NCBI GenBank assembly: GCA_027475525.1
Contig: JAMWFC010000049.1
Span: 3,828,947 to 3,892,946, forward strand
Direction of reading: 5' to 3'
Length of the DNA stretch: 64,000 nucleotides
From: Macrolepiota albuminosa
Lineage: Eukaryota; Basidiomycota; Agaricomycetes; Agaricales; Agaricaceae
Within the stretch, counting starts at the first letter, position 1. The number at the start of each line of letters is the position of its first letter. Of the stretch, positions 23,082 through 32,743 are shown piece by piece. The notes beneath the pieces are model-generated. The model was not told the origin of the DNA, made no database searches, and was given only the letters and a program-made list of their open reading frames with translations. Position numbers and translations under genes: made by a program.

Positions 23082-24267
23082 CTAGATGGTCGCAGGAGAG
23101 CAACTGTACAGGAGGTGGAGGATGAACAGGCCCCACCAAAAAGCCTGCTGGCAGACTCGCTGGCTATACTGATGTCTGAGGAAGAGTTTCAAGGAACTCT
23201 GAAGAAGGGGAAGCACCTGGATGTGATTGGGTGTACCAATGGAAAGCCTAAGCAGGCTGTACAGTGCAAGAATGAGCGTAGTAAACACGTGGTGGAGTCG
23301 CTGGAATGCCAGCTGACTAGCTCTTGAGTGAAGGTTGAGGATCTCGTCAAGGACAAGGTGTATAGTATGATGGGAATTGTGGGTAGCACTAGGTCGCTAA
23401 TGGATTGACCAGTGCCTCAGCCAGGAGTGCAATGGGCGTATGACCCATGTATGCCACGGGAGTGGAATGAATTGGTGGCGTCAATGGTGATGCAGACTAT
23501 GGGAAGGGTGCAGGCGACCCAGACGGGGGAAGTATACCATCACGCACAAAAGGACAAGATCTCCGAAACAATGGATATTGTATGTGATGGACTCTCATTG
23601 AAAGCGAGAAGTGTGCAGTTGTCGTCAAGGACGACGAGAGTGGTAGATAGACAACCCGTTGTAAGGTTGAACCCAGGAAATCTCACAGAAGAGCACATAT
23701 GTGCCTTACAGGAGTGATTTGAACCAAAGGGTCAGCCGCGTATAGCACGTGTAGTAAGAGGAAAAGGTAAGGCTGTGAGCCTTACAGAGAAAGATATTCC
23801 TCGACTGTGTCAGCAATGGCAACAAGAGTTTGCAGATATTGTCAATGGAATGAAGGAAGAGCTTCCTCCGTGGCGGGAGGTTAACCATGAGATTAACCTC
23901 ATTGACAATACTAAGCAGTACAAGTATCATCTGCCTCGCTGTCCACGAGCACTACAGGATCAACTTTGTGAAAAGACGAATAGATACATAAATGCAAAGT
24001 GGTGGGAACCACAACCAGCGGTGCAAGCTGCACCATTATTGTGTATTCCCAAGAAGGATGGGACATTAAGGACTGCATTAGATGCACAACAGTGCAATAA
24101 TAATACAGTCAAGGATGTGACGCCTCTTCCAGATCAGAAAGTAATACGAGAAGATGTCACAACAGCAAAGTATAGGTCGAAAATTGACCTCACAGACGCG
24201 TACAAACAGGTTTGCATACATGAAGAGGATATACCAAAGACGCTGTTCTCATCCCTGATGGGGACGT
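23082..24267 (+). pseudogene. E5a protease-RT linker and RT fingers (truncated)
   Basis: The same frame as the protease continues through TGA stops at 23325-23327, about 23406-23408 and 23715-23717 to SLTEKDIPRLCQQWQQEFAD, LPPWREVNHEINLIDN, CIPKKDGTLRTALDAQQCN and KYRSKIDLTDAYKQV. This is the RT N-terminal half. It stops one codon before the segment that E5b continues with FTSNIMQIGDCNAPATFQR. The cut is the E4 LTR insertion. Confidence 0.8.
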
Positions 24268-25228
24268 TGTAGTACTTGGTGGCAAGTATTACTGTAGTTC
24301 TGGGGCTTATTGGTAACTCAGAAAGTTCCCTCTAATCCACACTGTTGCTTGCTGATTGCTTGAGGTAATGAGGTGCTTCACAGAATATTAAATACTCTGG
24401 TGGGCAGTAGAAGGTTCTCAGTCAACTCCAGCCTAAGCAGTTCACTCCCTGGGAACTGCCGAGCCTTTGTTTTCCAATAGACTTCCAAGAAGAGGTTCAA
24501 TAAACTCTAGCCTAGGTGATTCACTCCCTGGGAACCACTGAGCCTTTGCCTATCAAATGCCTGGTTATTCTCTACTCTACTTGGACTATTTATACTAATT
24601 TTCCAGTGCACAGACCACCAGATCACATGACTTTTTGCTCTTGACCTCCCAGCATTCCTGACCTAATTTGTTGTTCCATTTTCCATTTTGGTGATGCATG
24701 TTTCAGTGCCACCATTCCATTCATCTCTTCCTTCCTCCATTCAATGCATGTTTTAGTGCCACCATTCCATTCATCTCTTCCTTCCTCCATTCAATGCATG
24801 TTTCAGTGCCACCATTCCATTCATCTCTTCCTTCCTCCATTCAATGCATGTTTCAGTGCCACCATTCCATTCATCTCTTCTGACATCCCTCCATGCTTCT
24901 TTTCCTTTCCCCTTTCAGTCATGTCAAATCGGGCATTGTCAGATCTGATCTTGATCTAGATCATCACAAATTGATCCCATTTCGTCACTTCTGCCAGCTC
25001 CCATGCTTCCCCTCCCCATTACAGTGGTTGGACTATTGTTGAGTGGATAGCTTGAGCTGGTCCCTGCCCTTTGTTCTGTACTGTCTGTGTATTTATTGGG
25101 GTGTTTTTGGAGATATAATTTGTTGAGACTGCTACCAGGAGGCTTACAGTTTTCAGCCTTATGATTAAATGTTTATTTTGACTTCTGGTGCATGTTGTGT
25201 CCCTGACTGCTGGTACAGCATCGTATCA
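24268..25228 (-). repeat. E4 3' LTR
   Basis: A 961-bp LTR that reads TGTAGTACTTGGTGGCAAG at its left edge and ends GTATCA at 25228. It aligns with the right LTR at both ends and in the block GAGACTGCTACCAGGAGGC, but the middle differs by a 50-bp minisatellite here and AT-rich repeats there. Confidence 0.8.
24701..24890. repeat. 50-bp minisatellite inside the E4 3' LTR
   Basis: A unit starting TTTCAGTGCCACCATTCCAT and ending in CATTCAATGCATG repeats at 24701, 24751, 24801 and 24851. That is three full copies and one of about 40 bp, with a single C/T difference in the second. It is absent from the other LTR and arose after the LTRs separated. Confidence 0.9.
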
Positions 25229-27930
25229 TCTCCCCCCCACCAAATAAAGACTGTCCTCAGTCATTCACAGTTCCAGATTAAAGCAAGTCCCATTTCTTTG
25301 CCATCATATCAAAATTTTGTCTGGACCTCCTGTAAGGTTTGTAGGTTTCTTTTGCATGTTTTGCTGTCCTCCCTGTTGTTTCAAAGACCACTTAAACCCC
25401 TTCTATGGTCCCCTACATCCCTAGTTCACCATCTTCCATGGCTCCTACTACTGGTCCCAAAAGGCCTCTGGTTTCTGACCCATATTCTCTCCTTGAAGGT
25501 GCCATCCATCCGTGACAAGGATCAACAGATCAAGTCCCTCAAGCCCATTGCTGCTTTCTCTTCAGCCCACACCCGAGGCGGCACTTGAAGCCAAGAGGCC
25601 TCAAGTTCAACCCTCTGTTGGTGCGTTTTTCTCTCCCTATTACATAATTCCACTTTTAACTTTTTCCACACAGCTTCTTATCAACCCGATAGCTCCTGTG
25701 TGCAGGCTCTTCCCAGCCAGCCGTCAAAAGCCCGGACGTTGAAATCCCTGGGCTGGATTCCAAAGTTGACTTGGTAAGTAGTGCCATTTAGGCTACGTTG
25801 TAGCTACACTTGCTTGTAACTACCCCACCACCCCATAAACTTGTTTTCTGCACGCAACTTCACGTATTCTGTGCTTTTGATCCCGACTTCGACATGAAGT
25901 AATAGCCAGCATCATCCAATTCAGTTAGATTTGCCTGATCCGGATGAGCCAAATTACCCCACGCTTTGTCTCAACTTCTTCCTGTGTTCCGATCACCCGG
26001 GGCAGCCAGCTTCTTTTTGCTTCCCCTCTTTCGGACCGTTACTGCTCGCTCCCACTTTTATTCGATCATGCGGGGTAAACTCTTTGTTTCCCCCCCCGCA
26101 CTGATGGTCTCTGAGTGTGTTCTTGTCCTTACGTCCCGCCTCTCTGTACTCGTCCCCCAACACCACAGACCTTCTGACAAGGGACTCCGTTTCTCAGTAC
26201 GTGAGACGCCGTCCCTTGGCACCCACCAACTCTTCTCCCAAGCACGCGGAACAACGGAACTCGACTCTTCCTTGGGGATACCCGATCCCTTTATTCGGAC
26301 GCCTCTGAGACATTCCTGCTGTTTCAGAACTATCTTTGCGTATCTCCTATACCCAGCCTTATCCCCTTTCTCTCCCTTTCGACGGCTTACTCGCACACGC
26401 GCCGACGACGCCCATAGTCTGTCTATCTTAGAGCAGTCCTCTTTGTCCTGGAGCGTCCGTCCTCAAACTTTCTCGTCCGTGGTTCCCCACGTCTTATCCC
26501 CTTGTTGCCTACTGACCACGCCATCCCTCCGATCATGCCAAACTACTGGGCCTTTGATCTCCCCCGAGATATACAAGACTCCATACTCGGACGCATCCGG
26601 GACGCCATTACCGCTGTGAGTTCTTCGTATCCTCTTTCTTTCTTTTACGTCTCAACGCAAACCCATGCGGACAACATCCGTTAGTCCTGCTGACCGTGTG
26701 TTCGATTCCACCTGGTTGCGTTCATATACGTCCCCTCCTAATGCACGACTGCGCGTCACTACTCCATTCTTTATGGCTCACCCTCTCCTCAACACACTTC
26801 CCACTTAATCCCCCTTCAATTCTCGTTCTTACTTTGTCTTCGCCACAGGGTTCTGTCGATCTTCGAAGCCTTGCGCAACAGACTCGACGCCTCAACCACA
26901 GAAGCACCCATGGTCACACTTTCAAGAATACTCGATTCAACGCTCTATCCCTTGATACACGGTTCCTTTGCTCTGGTACCCATCTCTTATCTCCTTGCGC
27001 TCTCTTTTACGACGCCTTACTTTCACACGCGCGTGCGACAGCGGCAGCCTGTTTGGACGCACGATTGCCTCTGCCCTGGCGCGGGTCCGTAAGTCGCCTT
27101 CGTTCCTACTGCCTTGTTCGCAGTCTGACCACTCCGCAACCTGTCTTAGAACTCTTCTAAATGCTTGGACGTGCCCAGATGCACAGTCACTGCCCCCGAC
27201 GCACGTCTGCGCATTACTCGTAGACACATAATTCCTGTCCATAGGCTCCACAATACACTTCTTGATGCTCTTCTCAGTGTTCGAAGTCCGGCCAACCACA
27301 AACTTAGTCTACACACGACCAACACCTCGACAATAATATTCGCGTGTCGACGCGTTCAATTATTGACGTAAGCATGTGCTCAATTACGCGTGACCACGTT
27401 ATATAAGCAGGTGCACCGACGATTTGCTTATTAAAGCAGGGGCCCTGGCTGACATCAACGTGACTAGCACGTGGTCACGTTTCCGAGAACGCTCAACTCC
27501 GCACGTGTGACCACGTGTTTGAGAATATTTGCGCACCTCAGCAACGTGATGACGCGTCGTCGCGTCTCTTCTTGTCTCCCTGATCTTTCTCTATCCTCCT
27601 TAAGCCTTAGTAGTCTATTGGTAGCTGCTGTAGTAGCTAGCATACAATGCCACCAGGTGTTTCTCTGCCCTTTTGTAACAATCTTTCCACCACCCAGAGA
27701 CCAGGAACAGGAAGACTGAGTTATTCTTCCTGTTCTTCTCCTAAGTGTACACCCCTGAGATAGAGATAAGCTCCCAGCAACTGTCCTGTCCTTTCCCCTT
27801 CTCCTCTAGTAGCATGGTCAACAGCCAACCTGCTGCTCAAAACTTTTCTCCTTGACACAGCACCCCTTGATCCAGAAACCTTCCTCCTCACTCCCCTCTA
27901 TCATTACTGCAGCCTCTCCTTGATCTGGAA
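25229..27930. other. E4 region where pol is missing; plus-strand exon-like pieces
   Basis: The polypurine tract (25229-25241 on the minus strand) is followed on the plus strand by GACTGTCCTCAGTCA, as in E6. Then come candidate antisense exons: an ATG at 25438 (MAPTTGPKRPLVSDPYSLLE), a segment PTPEAALEAKRPQVQPSV at 25569-25622 between AG and GTGCGT, and a segment ending DVEIPGLDSKVDL before GTAAGT at 25773. A second start, PNYWAFDLPRDIQDSILGRI, precedes GTGAGT near 26618. No complete gene could be assembled. The remainder to 27930 is unassigned, and no RT, RNase H or integrase motif is present. Confidence 0.35.
27387..27520. promoter_or_regulatory. Cluster of GTGACCACGT-type sites around a TATA string
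   Basis: CGTGACCACGTTATATAAGC lies at 27389-27408. The inverted form GCACGTGGTCACGT lies at 27467-27480, and GCACGTGTGACCACGTG at 27501-27517. Three near-identical CACGTG/GTGACCACGT sites in about 130 bp next to TATATAA look like a promoter with E-box or bZIP-type binding sites. No gene could be assigned to it. Confidence 0.35.
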
Positions 27931-28948
27931 TCAATTTCTCAAGGCTGAAGCTTTTCCCAACTCCTCTTGGTTGCCGCTAGAGGGTGCCTTGCCCCTCTCA
28001 TAAGTAGGTAGCACAGTCCTCTTCCCAGTATTAGGATTTTGGATAGTGATAATGGCACTACCATCCTTCAAGTTCTGCACATTACTTTCAGTGGCTGTAT
28101 CAAATGGCCTCCCCAGTAATACTGTATAGGCAGGTTTCTCAAATATATGCACTTGCAAGTATATTGTGAAACCCTCAGCAAACTTGAAGGGCACATTTTT
28201 GGCCATCCCCAAAGACTCATTGACTTGTTGATTAGCACTCTCCATGCACAACCTTATACCAGGATCCCAAGTCAATCCCAAACTTAGTGCCTTGTCCAAA
28301 GCCATGCACACAATCTGGGACCCACTGTCCAATATAGCCTCTACCTTAGCTTGGTCATTCACACTAGGGTACAGTGACCTCAACACTTGTAAGTCTCTGG
28401 CCACATAGACCACTTCTGGCCTATTCCCTGGTGGAAGCTGTTCCAAGAAGGTAGCCACACAGTCCTCATGAACTACTGATCCCTTTGGAATCCCCTCTTC
28501 TTCACTCTGAGAGATATGGTACCCTGGTTGAGGCAAGTCATCTATGTTGACCTGGCCCATTACAGAAGCACTTCTATCCTCTTGTGCAAAGACCTTGGCT
28601 GCTGTCCACTTGGTAGCACCTTCTCTCCTTCTCCAAGTCTTCTCCATAGCCTCCTGCAAGGCTGGCACCTTCAACAATTCCCTTGTAGAAATTGTCACCT
28701 CATTGTCCAATATTTTGCTGACAATCTCATCCTCCCTTCTCTGCCAAACTCTGGGCTGGTACAGCTCTTTCTTGTTATTTTGAAATTTTACTATTTTCTC
28801 TCCATTGACAGCAGGCACCTGCTCAAAGGGCAGGTTCCCTTTGCCTACTTCTATAACTCCCCTTTGCCTTTTCAGATCACTCTCAGGTGGTAGTGGTGTC
28901 CTCAATTCAGGCTGGACTCTTCCATCTGCCACCATCCTTGAGTTCTCT
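27931..28948 (-). CDS. E4 retropepsin ORF in the -1 frame after gag
   Basis: A 334-residue frame from 28935 with the aspartic protease site AILDSGSQIVCMALDKA at about residues 202-218 and AYTVLLGRPFDT further on. Close relatives of both motifs occur near the C-terminus of the E6 Gag-protease (SIVDSGSQIIS, LLLGRPFD). The frame is -1 relative to gag, and gag ends in G GGT TTT TAG. Sliding back one base on this heptamer gives GGG TTT TTA GAG and enters this frame. The ORF ends at 27931 with no RT after it. Confidence 0.7.
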
Positions 28949-30407
28949 AAAAACCCTCCTGCTTCTGCTGGGTGTTCTTCTCATAAGTCTGACTCCTAGT
29001 AGTTATCAGACTTGCCACCAAGCTCTGCAGCTCCTCTATCTTCTTCTCTAAATCCTCTTTCTCCTTGGGCACTGCCTGTACATAGGTAGCCACACTAGGT
29101 ACCACAGTGACTGGCTCCTCTACCCAGCCATAGAAGGCAGCAGCCTTAGGATCCATGATAGCATTGACCCTCTCTTTGGGAGACACATTAGGTGGACTCC
29201 TGGGAATAGGATCCCCAGAAGGTAGCCTAGGCCTGCCTTCAAAAAGAATAAGCTTGCCCTCTTGGACTTGAGTCCTGAGGTATTCACAGTCATTGGTCCT
29301 GTGTCCCAACTCCCAACAATGATAACAGTTTATTCCTGCTGCTGAACTGTTGCCTCCTGGAAACTGAACAGTCTGCAAAGCCTGAGCAGGCATCCCCAGC
29401 CTAGTCTGCAGTCCTCCCTGCATAGGAACCTGGCTCTTTGCCTTCCACTCATTATTCATTGTCTGCATGAACCCCCTCAGACTGCTCATCTCCTTCCCCA
29501 GAGCCATGACTCCATCCTGCAAGTTGGCTAACCTCCCCTCAGTCTCCAGGTCAACCTCCTGCTTAACCTTGATCACCCCCGGAGCTCTCTCTTTTGTTCC
29601 CTCATCATCTCGGAATGACGTTCCAGAGTCGACTAAAATAGACACGATATTTATAACTTCCTTTAGATCATATCTGTCATCTTTGTGTCGTTTCCTAGAT
29701 ACATCACTGTAATGTCCGTACTTTTGCAAGGCTTGTGCTAAGATTAGCTCACGGAATGCTGGTGTGAAGCACTTGGTAAATTTGTCCACCAATGCTCCAT
29801 TCCCTAGCACCCCTGTCAACTTCTTTGCCTCAGCCCGGAATTTCCGAACAAGCGCATGAATTTCTTCTGTGTCATGCTGCCCTAAACGTGCGTGCTCTCG
29901 ACAGATCCGATCAAGCACTGCCACGCTTCCCTCATCTGAGATTGCTTCAGGGTAAGAACTTTGTATTTCTTTGACGAAATCGTCATACGTAGATTCGTCC
30001 CCAAAGCTATCTAACCCTCTCCACTCACTATCCGTCTCAGCGTCCACATATTCCGTCAACTTGTCCTTCCGTTCCTGGTCATCATTGATCCCTGCAGCCT
30101 TGAAGAGGCTCTCCATCTTTCGAAGGAAGCGCCGTACTTCTGTAGGCTGTGTATGGGTGAACCGAGGAGCGTCACGACTTGTTGATAGTGGCAGCTTTTG
30201 TCTCACTATTTCGGCGGGCATATTTTGTGTTGGATTTTGTGTATTTGATGTATTTATACTTGAAATATTGATATCGTTGGATGTACGCTTTCTACTAGAT
30301 CTCAAGATCTGTTCTGGGTCCCTGGCACTATTGAGTGTCGTGGTCTTGATGCTACGGGTTACGGGCTTGCGGACGTGCTCCGTGGTCTTGACCCGTTGCT
30401 TAGGCAC
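28947..30407 (-). CDS. E4 Gag
   Basis: Intact 486-residue frame. A basic N-terminus (MPKQRVKTTEHVRKPVTR) is followed by a helical capsid-like region (RRFLRKMESLFKAAGINDDQ, VLDRICREHARLGQ, LVRKFRAEAKKL). A canonical knuckle CYHCWELGHRTNDC lies at about residues 370-383, and the C-terminus is a coiled coil (KEKEDLEKKIEELQSLVASL). It packages the element RNA. The ATG lies 140 bases inside the primer-binding site. The reading frame has survived although pol has been lost. Confidence 0.75.
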   Translation of the reverse strand: MPKQRVKTTEHVRKPVTRSIKTTTLNSARDPEQILRSSRKRTSNDINISSINTSNTQNPTQNMPAEIVRQKLPLSTSRDAPRFTHTQPTEVRRFLRKMESLFKAAGINDDQERKDKLTEYVDAETDSEWRGLDSFGDESTYDDFVKEIQSSYPEAISDEGSVAVLDRICREHARLGQHDTEEIHALVRKFRAEAKKLTGVLGNGALVDKFTKCFTPAFRELILAQALQKYGHYSDVSRKRHKDDRYDLKEVINIVSILVDSGTSFRDDEGTKERAPGVIKVKQEVDLETEGRLANLQDGVMALGKEMSSLRGFMQTMNNEWKAKSQVPMQGGLQTRLGMPAQALQTVQFPGGNSSAAGINCYHCWELGHRTNDCEYLRTQVQEGKLILFEGRPRLPSGDPIPRSPPNVSPKERVNAIMDPKAAAFYGWVEEPVTVVPSVATYVQAVPKEKEDLEKKIEELQSLVASLITTRSQTYEKNTQQKQEGF

Positions 30408-30546
30408 GGTTCTCTTTAGTCTCTCTGGGGTAGACCCTCTTGGTGCAAATGAAATCTTGTATTAAACTTGATGTGAACCGGACTTGATGGTCCACAATGA
30501 TGAGCTTGATGTCGGTGTAACTTGTTGGTCACTTGCTAAACCAAAG

Positions 30547-30565
30547 CCCCTCGCGGTGGGCTCCA
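30547..30565 (-). promoter_or_regulatory. E4 primer-binding site
   Basis: On the minus strand TGGAGCCCACCGCGAGGGG begins 2 bases after the 5' LTR end. It matches the complement of a tRNA 3' end in CCA. Exactly the same 19 bases follow both E6 5' LTRs. I could not assign the tRNA. Confidence 0.8.
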
Positions 30566-30567
30566 GA

Positions 30568-31569
30568 TGTAGTACTTGGTAGAAGTATTACTTGATAGTT
30601 CTGGGGCTTGCTAGTATAGAATATGACCTTGAATTCACACTGATTTTGACGGTGAAAGAGATAATTATGATCTTGAATGTGTTTAATAATTTTGCAAAAC
30701 GCCGAGGTTTTGAGGAATTATAATATTGAATGAGAATAATAATATTCCCACAAGTCGAGGTTTCTTAACAAACTCCGGCCTAAGCGATTCACTCCCTGGG
30801 AATCACCGAGCCTTTGCCTATCAATTGCCTGCCTATTCTCTACTAAACTTGGGCTATTTATACTGTTTTTCTGGTGCACAGACCACTATCTACATATGAC
30901 TCTTTGTCGGAAACTCTCCCACTTCCAGAACGTATTTGATAGTCCAATTTCCCTTTTGGGAGGCCTGTTTCAGTGCCACCCGTTCCACCATTCAACTTTT
31001 TGTTCCGCCATTCTTCCGGATGTTTCGGATTGCCACTTCCCCATTTGCTTGAGCTCCATTTAGCATGATCTCCTTCATAGATCCTTCTTTCCTCTTTTAG
31101 CGCCTCCCTGCATCCCCTACTTCTTTCCTTTTCCCCTCCTTGTTGTCAAATCGAACATTGACTGATTTGACGATGAAATTGAGAATTATAATATTGAATG
31201 AATATAATAATTTCCCAATTTCATCCTATTCCGTCCATTGCCGAACATTGACTGATTTGATGATGAAATTGAGGAATTATAATATTGAATGAGAATAATA
31301 ATTCCCCAATTCCATCCTATTCCGTCCACTCTGCCAGCTTCCATGCTTCCCCTCCCCATTACAGTGGTTAGACTATTGTTGAGCTGATAGTTTGAGCCGG
31401 TCCCTGCCTGTTGTTCTGTACTTTTCTGTGTATTTGTTGGGATATTTTTGGAGATGGTTATTTGTTGAGACTGCTACCAGGAGGCTTACAGTTTTCAGCC
31501 CATATTTAAATGTTTATTTTGACTTCTGGTGCATGGTGTGTCCCTGACTGCTGGTACAGCGTTGTATCA
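30568..31569 (-). repeat. E4 5' LTR
   Basis: A 1002-bp LTR, TGTAGTACTTGG at 30568 and TTGTATCA at 31569 on the plus strand. It holds an 89-bp tandem duplication (starting at 31153 and 31242) built on AATTATAATATTGAATGA, with a third partial copy near 30714. It is well diverged from the 3' LTR. Confidence 0.8.
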
Positions 31570-31570
31570 G

Positions 31571-32533
31571 AGCCGCCCGCACCCAGAGCGGGCGCCAGAC
31601 GGAGAACGTCCTAAACCAAGGCTGGACTTCAAACCGGCCAACCCACCAGGTCAGACGGGGACTTGATTTGCGTGTGGCCAACCAGGCCACTACGCTATCA
31701 ACTGCCCCGCGAAGCCAGGAGCCCCGAGGAAGGGGTATACACCCCGCGCCCACCTTCAAGCTGCACATACTGCAGCCGCGAGTGGGAGTGATGGAGACGT
31801 ATCTGCCGATTCTGAGGCAGAGAACCCCACAAATGACCAGGAGCCCCCAGAGGAGGCATCGGGCGCCGAGCCCGAGAGTGTGGTCGTGGAGGGGGAGGAG
31901 TACGTCACAGTTGACGTATATGACGACGTCTACGACAATGAGTATTACAGTCACGACAGCGACTCTGAGTGCCTAGCGGCGATGACAGATTGGCTGTCCG
32001 CAAATGATCCCAAACGGAATAACGTGGTTCAGATGAAGAAGGTGACCCTTCGTCGTGCAGAGGGCACTTTGCAGCGCCCTATGTTGAAATGAGCAGACAA
32101 GGAGTGCCTGGTCTCATATGTGGACGTAGACGGCCACAAGGCATGGACCCTATGGGACTCTGGGAGTACTACATCGGGCATAATGCCCCAGTTTGCCCAT
32201 GTGTACAGAATATCCGTGCAGGAGTTGGATACGCCATTGGCGTTACAGCTGGGCACCGTAGGGAGCCAAGCCATGGTGCAGTATGGGACAAATGTGAATG
32301 TCCAAACGCCGGGCTCATGTAGCCGTGAATACATGGATGTAGCGAACTTTGATCGCTATGACATGATACTGGGAACACTATTCATGCGGCATAACAAAGT
32401 CATATTAGACTTTGACCATTCTCAGGTGCTAGTGAATGGGAAAGTGATCCCAGCCAAGCGAGCTACAGCAGACGACACTGATAATTGTCTGCGACGTCAT
32501 CGCACTACGGAGAAACGCAAGGACTCTCCATGA
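31571..32533 (+). pseudogene. E5b zinc knuckle and retropepsin
   Basis: The knuckle reads FACGQPGHYAINC, with a TGA at 31664-31666 exactly where the first Cys is expected. An acidic linker follows (EGEEYVTVDVYDDVYDNEYY), then a stop at 32090-32092 and the protease (TLWDSGSTTSGIMPQFAH, FDRYDMILGTLFMRHNKV). The frame meets TGA-CTT at 32531-32533, aligned with TGA-CTA in E5a. Confidence 0.8.
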
Positions 32534-32743
32534 CTTGGCCGGCGCAGAGTGCCGACCGTGGAGGATGGGGAGGAGGAAGTGCAGGCTATGCCTGGACTGA
32601 GCGCAGACCACAACGTGGTAATGATGAGCGAGGAGGAGTATCAAGCCTCCAAGAGGAGCAACGAGCGAATAATCACTCCTGAGATTTGAGGCGCAAGGCC
32701 TCCAGACAAACGCCATCGAAAGGCGAGATGACGGGAGGACTCA

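Larger units (their letters stand above)
19697..24267 (+). mobile_element. E5a: Ty3/gypsy copy, cut at its RT by E4
   Basis: Plus-strand gag, CCHC, protease and RT fingers are present in three frames with many stops. The copy ends abruptly at 24267 after the RT peptide LFSSLMGT, where the E4 LTR begins. The homologous copy E5b continues beyond this point. The left boundary is at or before 19697; no LTR was recognised between it and the copia relic. Confidence 0.85.
24268..31569 (-). mobile_element. E4: LTR retrotransposon with gag and protease, pol lost
   Basis: Minus-strand element: 5' LTR 30568-31569, primer-binding site 30547-30565, gag, protease, a region with no RT/RNase H/integrase, polypurine tract 25229-25241 and 3' LTR 24268-25228. 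LTR ends are TGATAC...TACTACA. Primer site, tract context (a TGACTGAGGACAGTC-like string) and protease sequence relate it to E6. Flanking bases do not match (left ACGT, right GAGC), the LTRs are diverged, and the flanks are two different E5 copies. The present element is therefore probably a recombinant of two insertions. Confidence 0.8.

Noticed and set aside
24701..24890. CRISPR-like array of 50-bp units
   Set aside because: Units are contiguous without spacers and lie inside an LTR of a eukaryotic element; it is a minisatellite.
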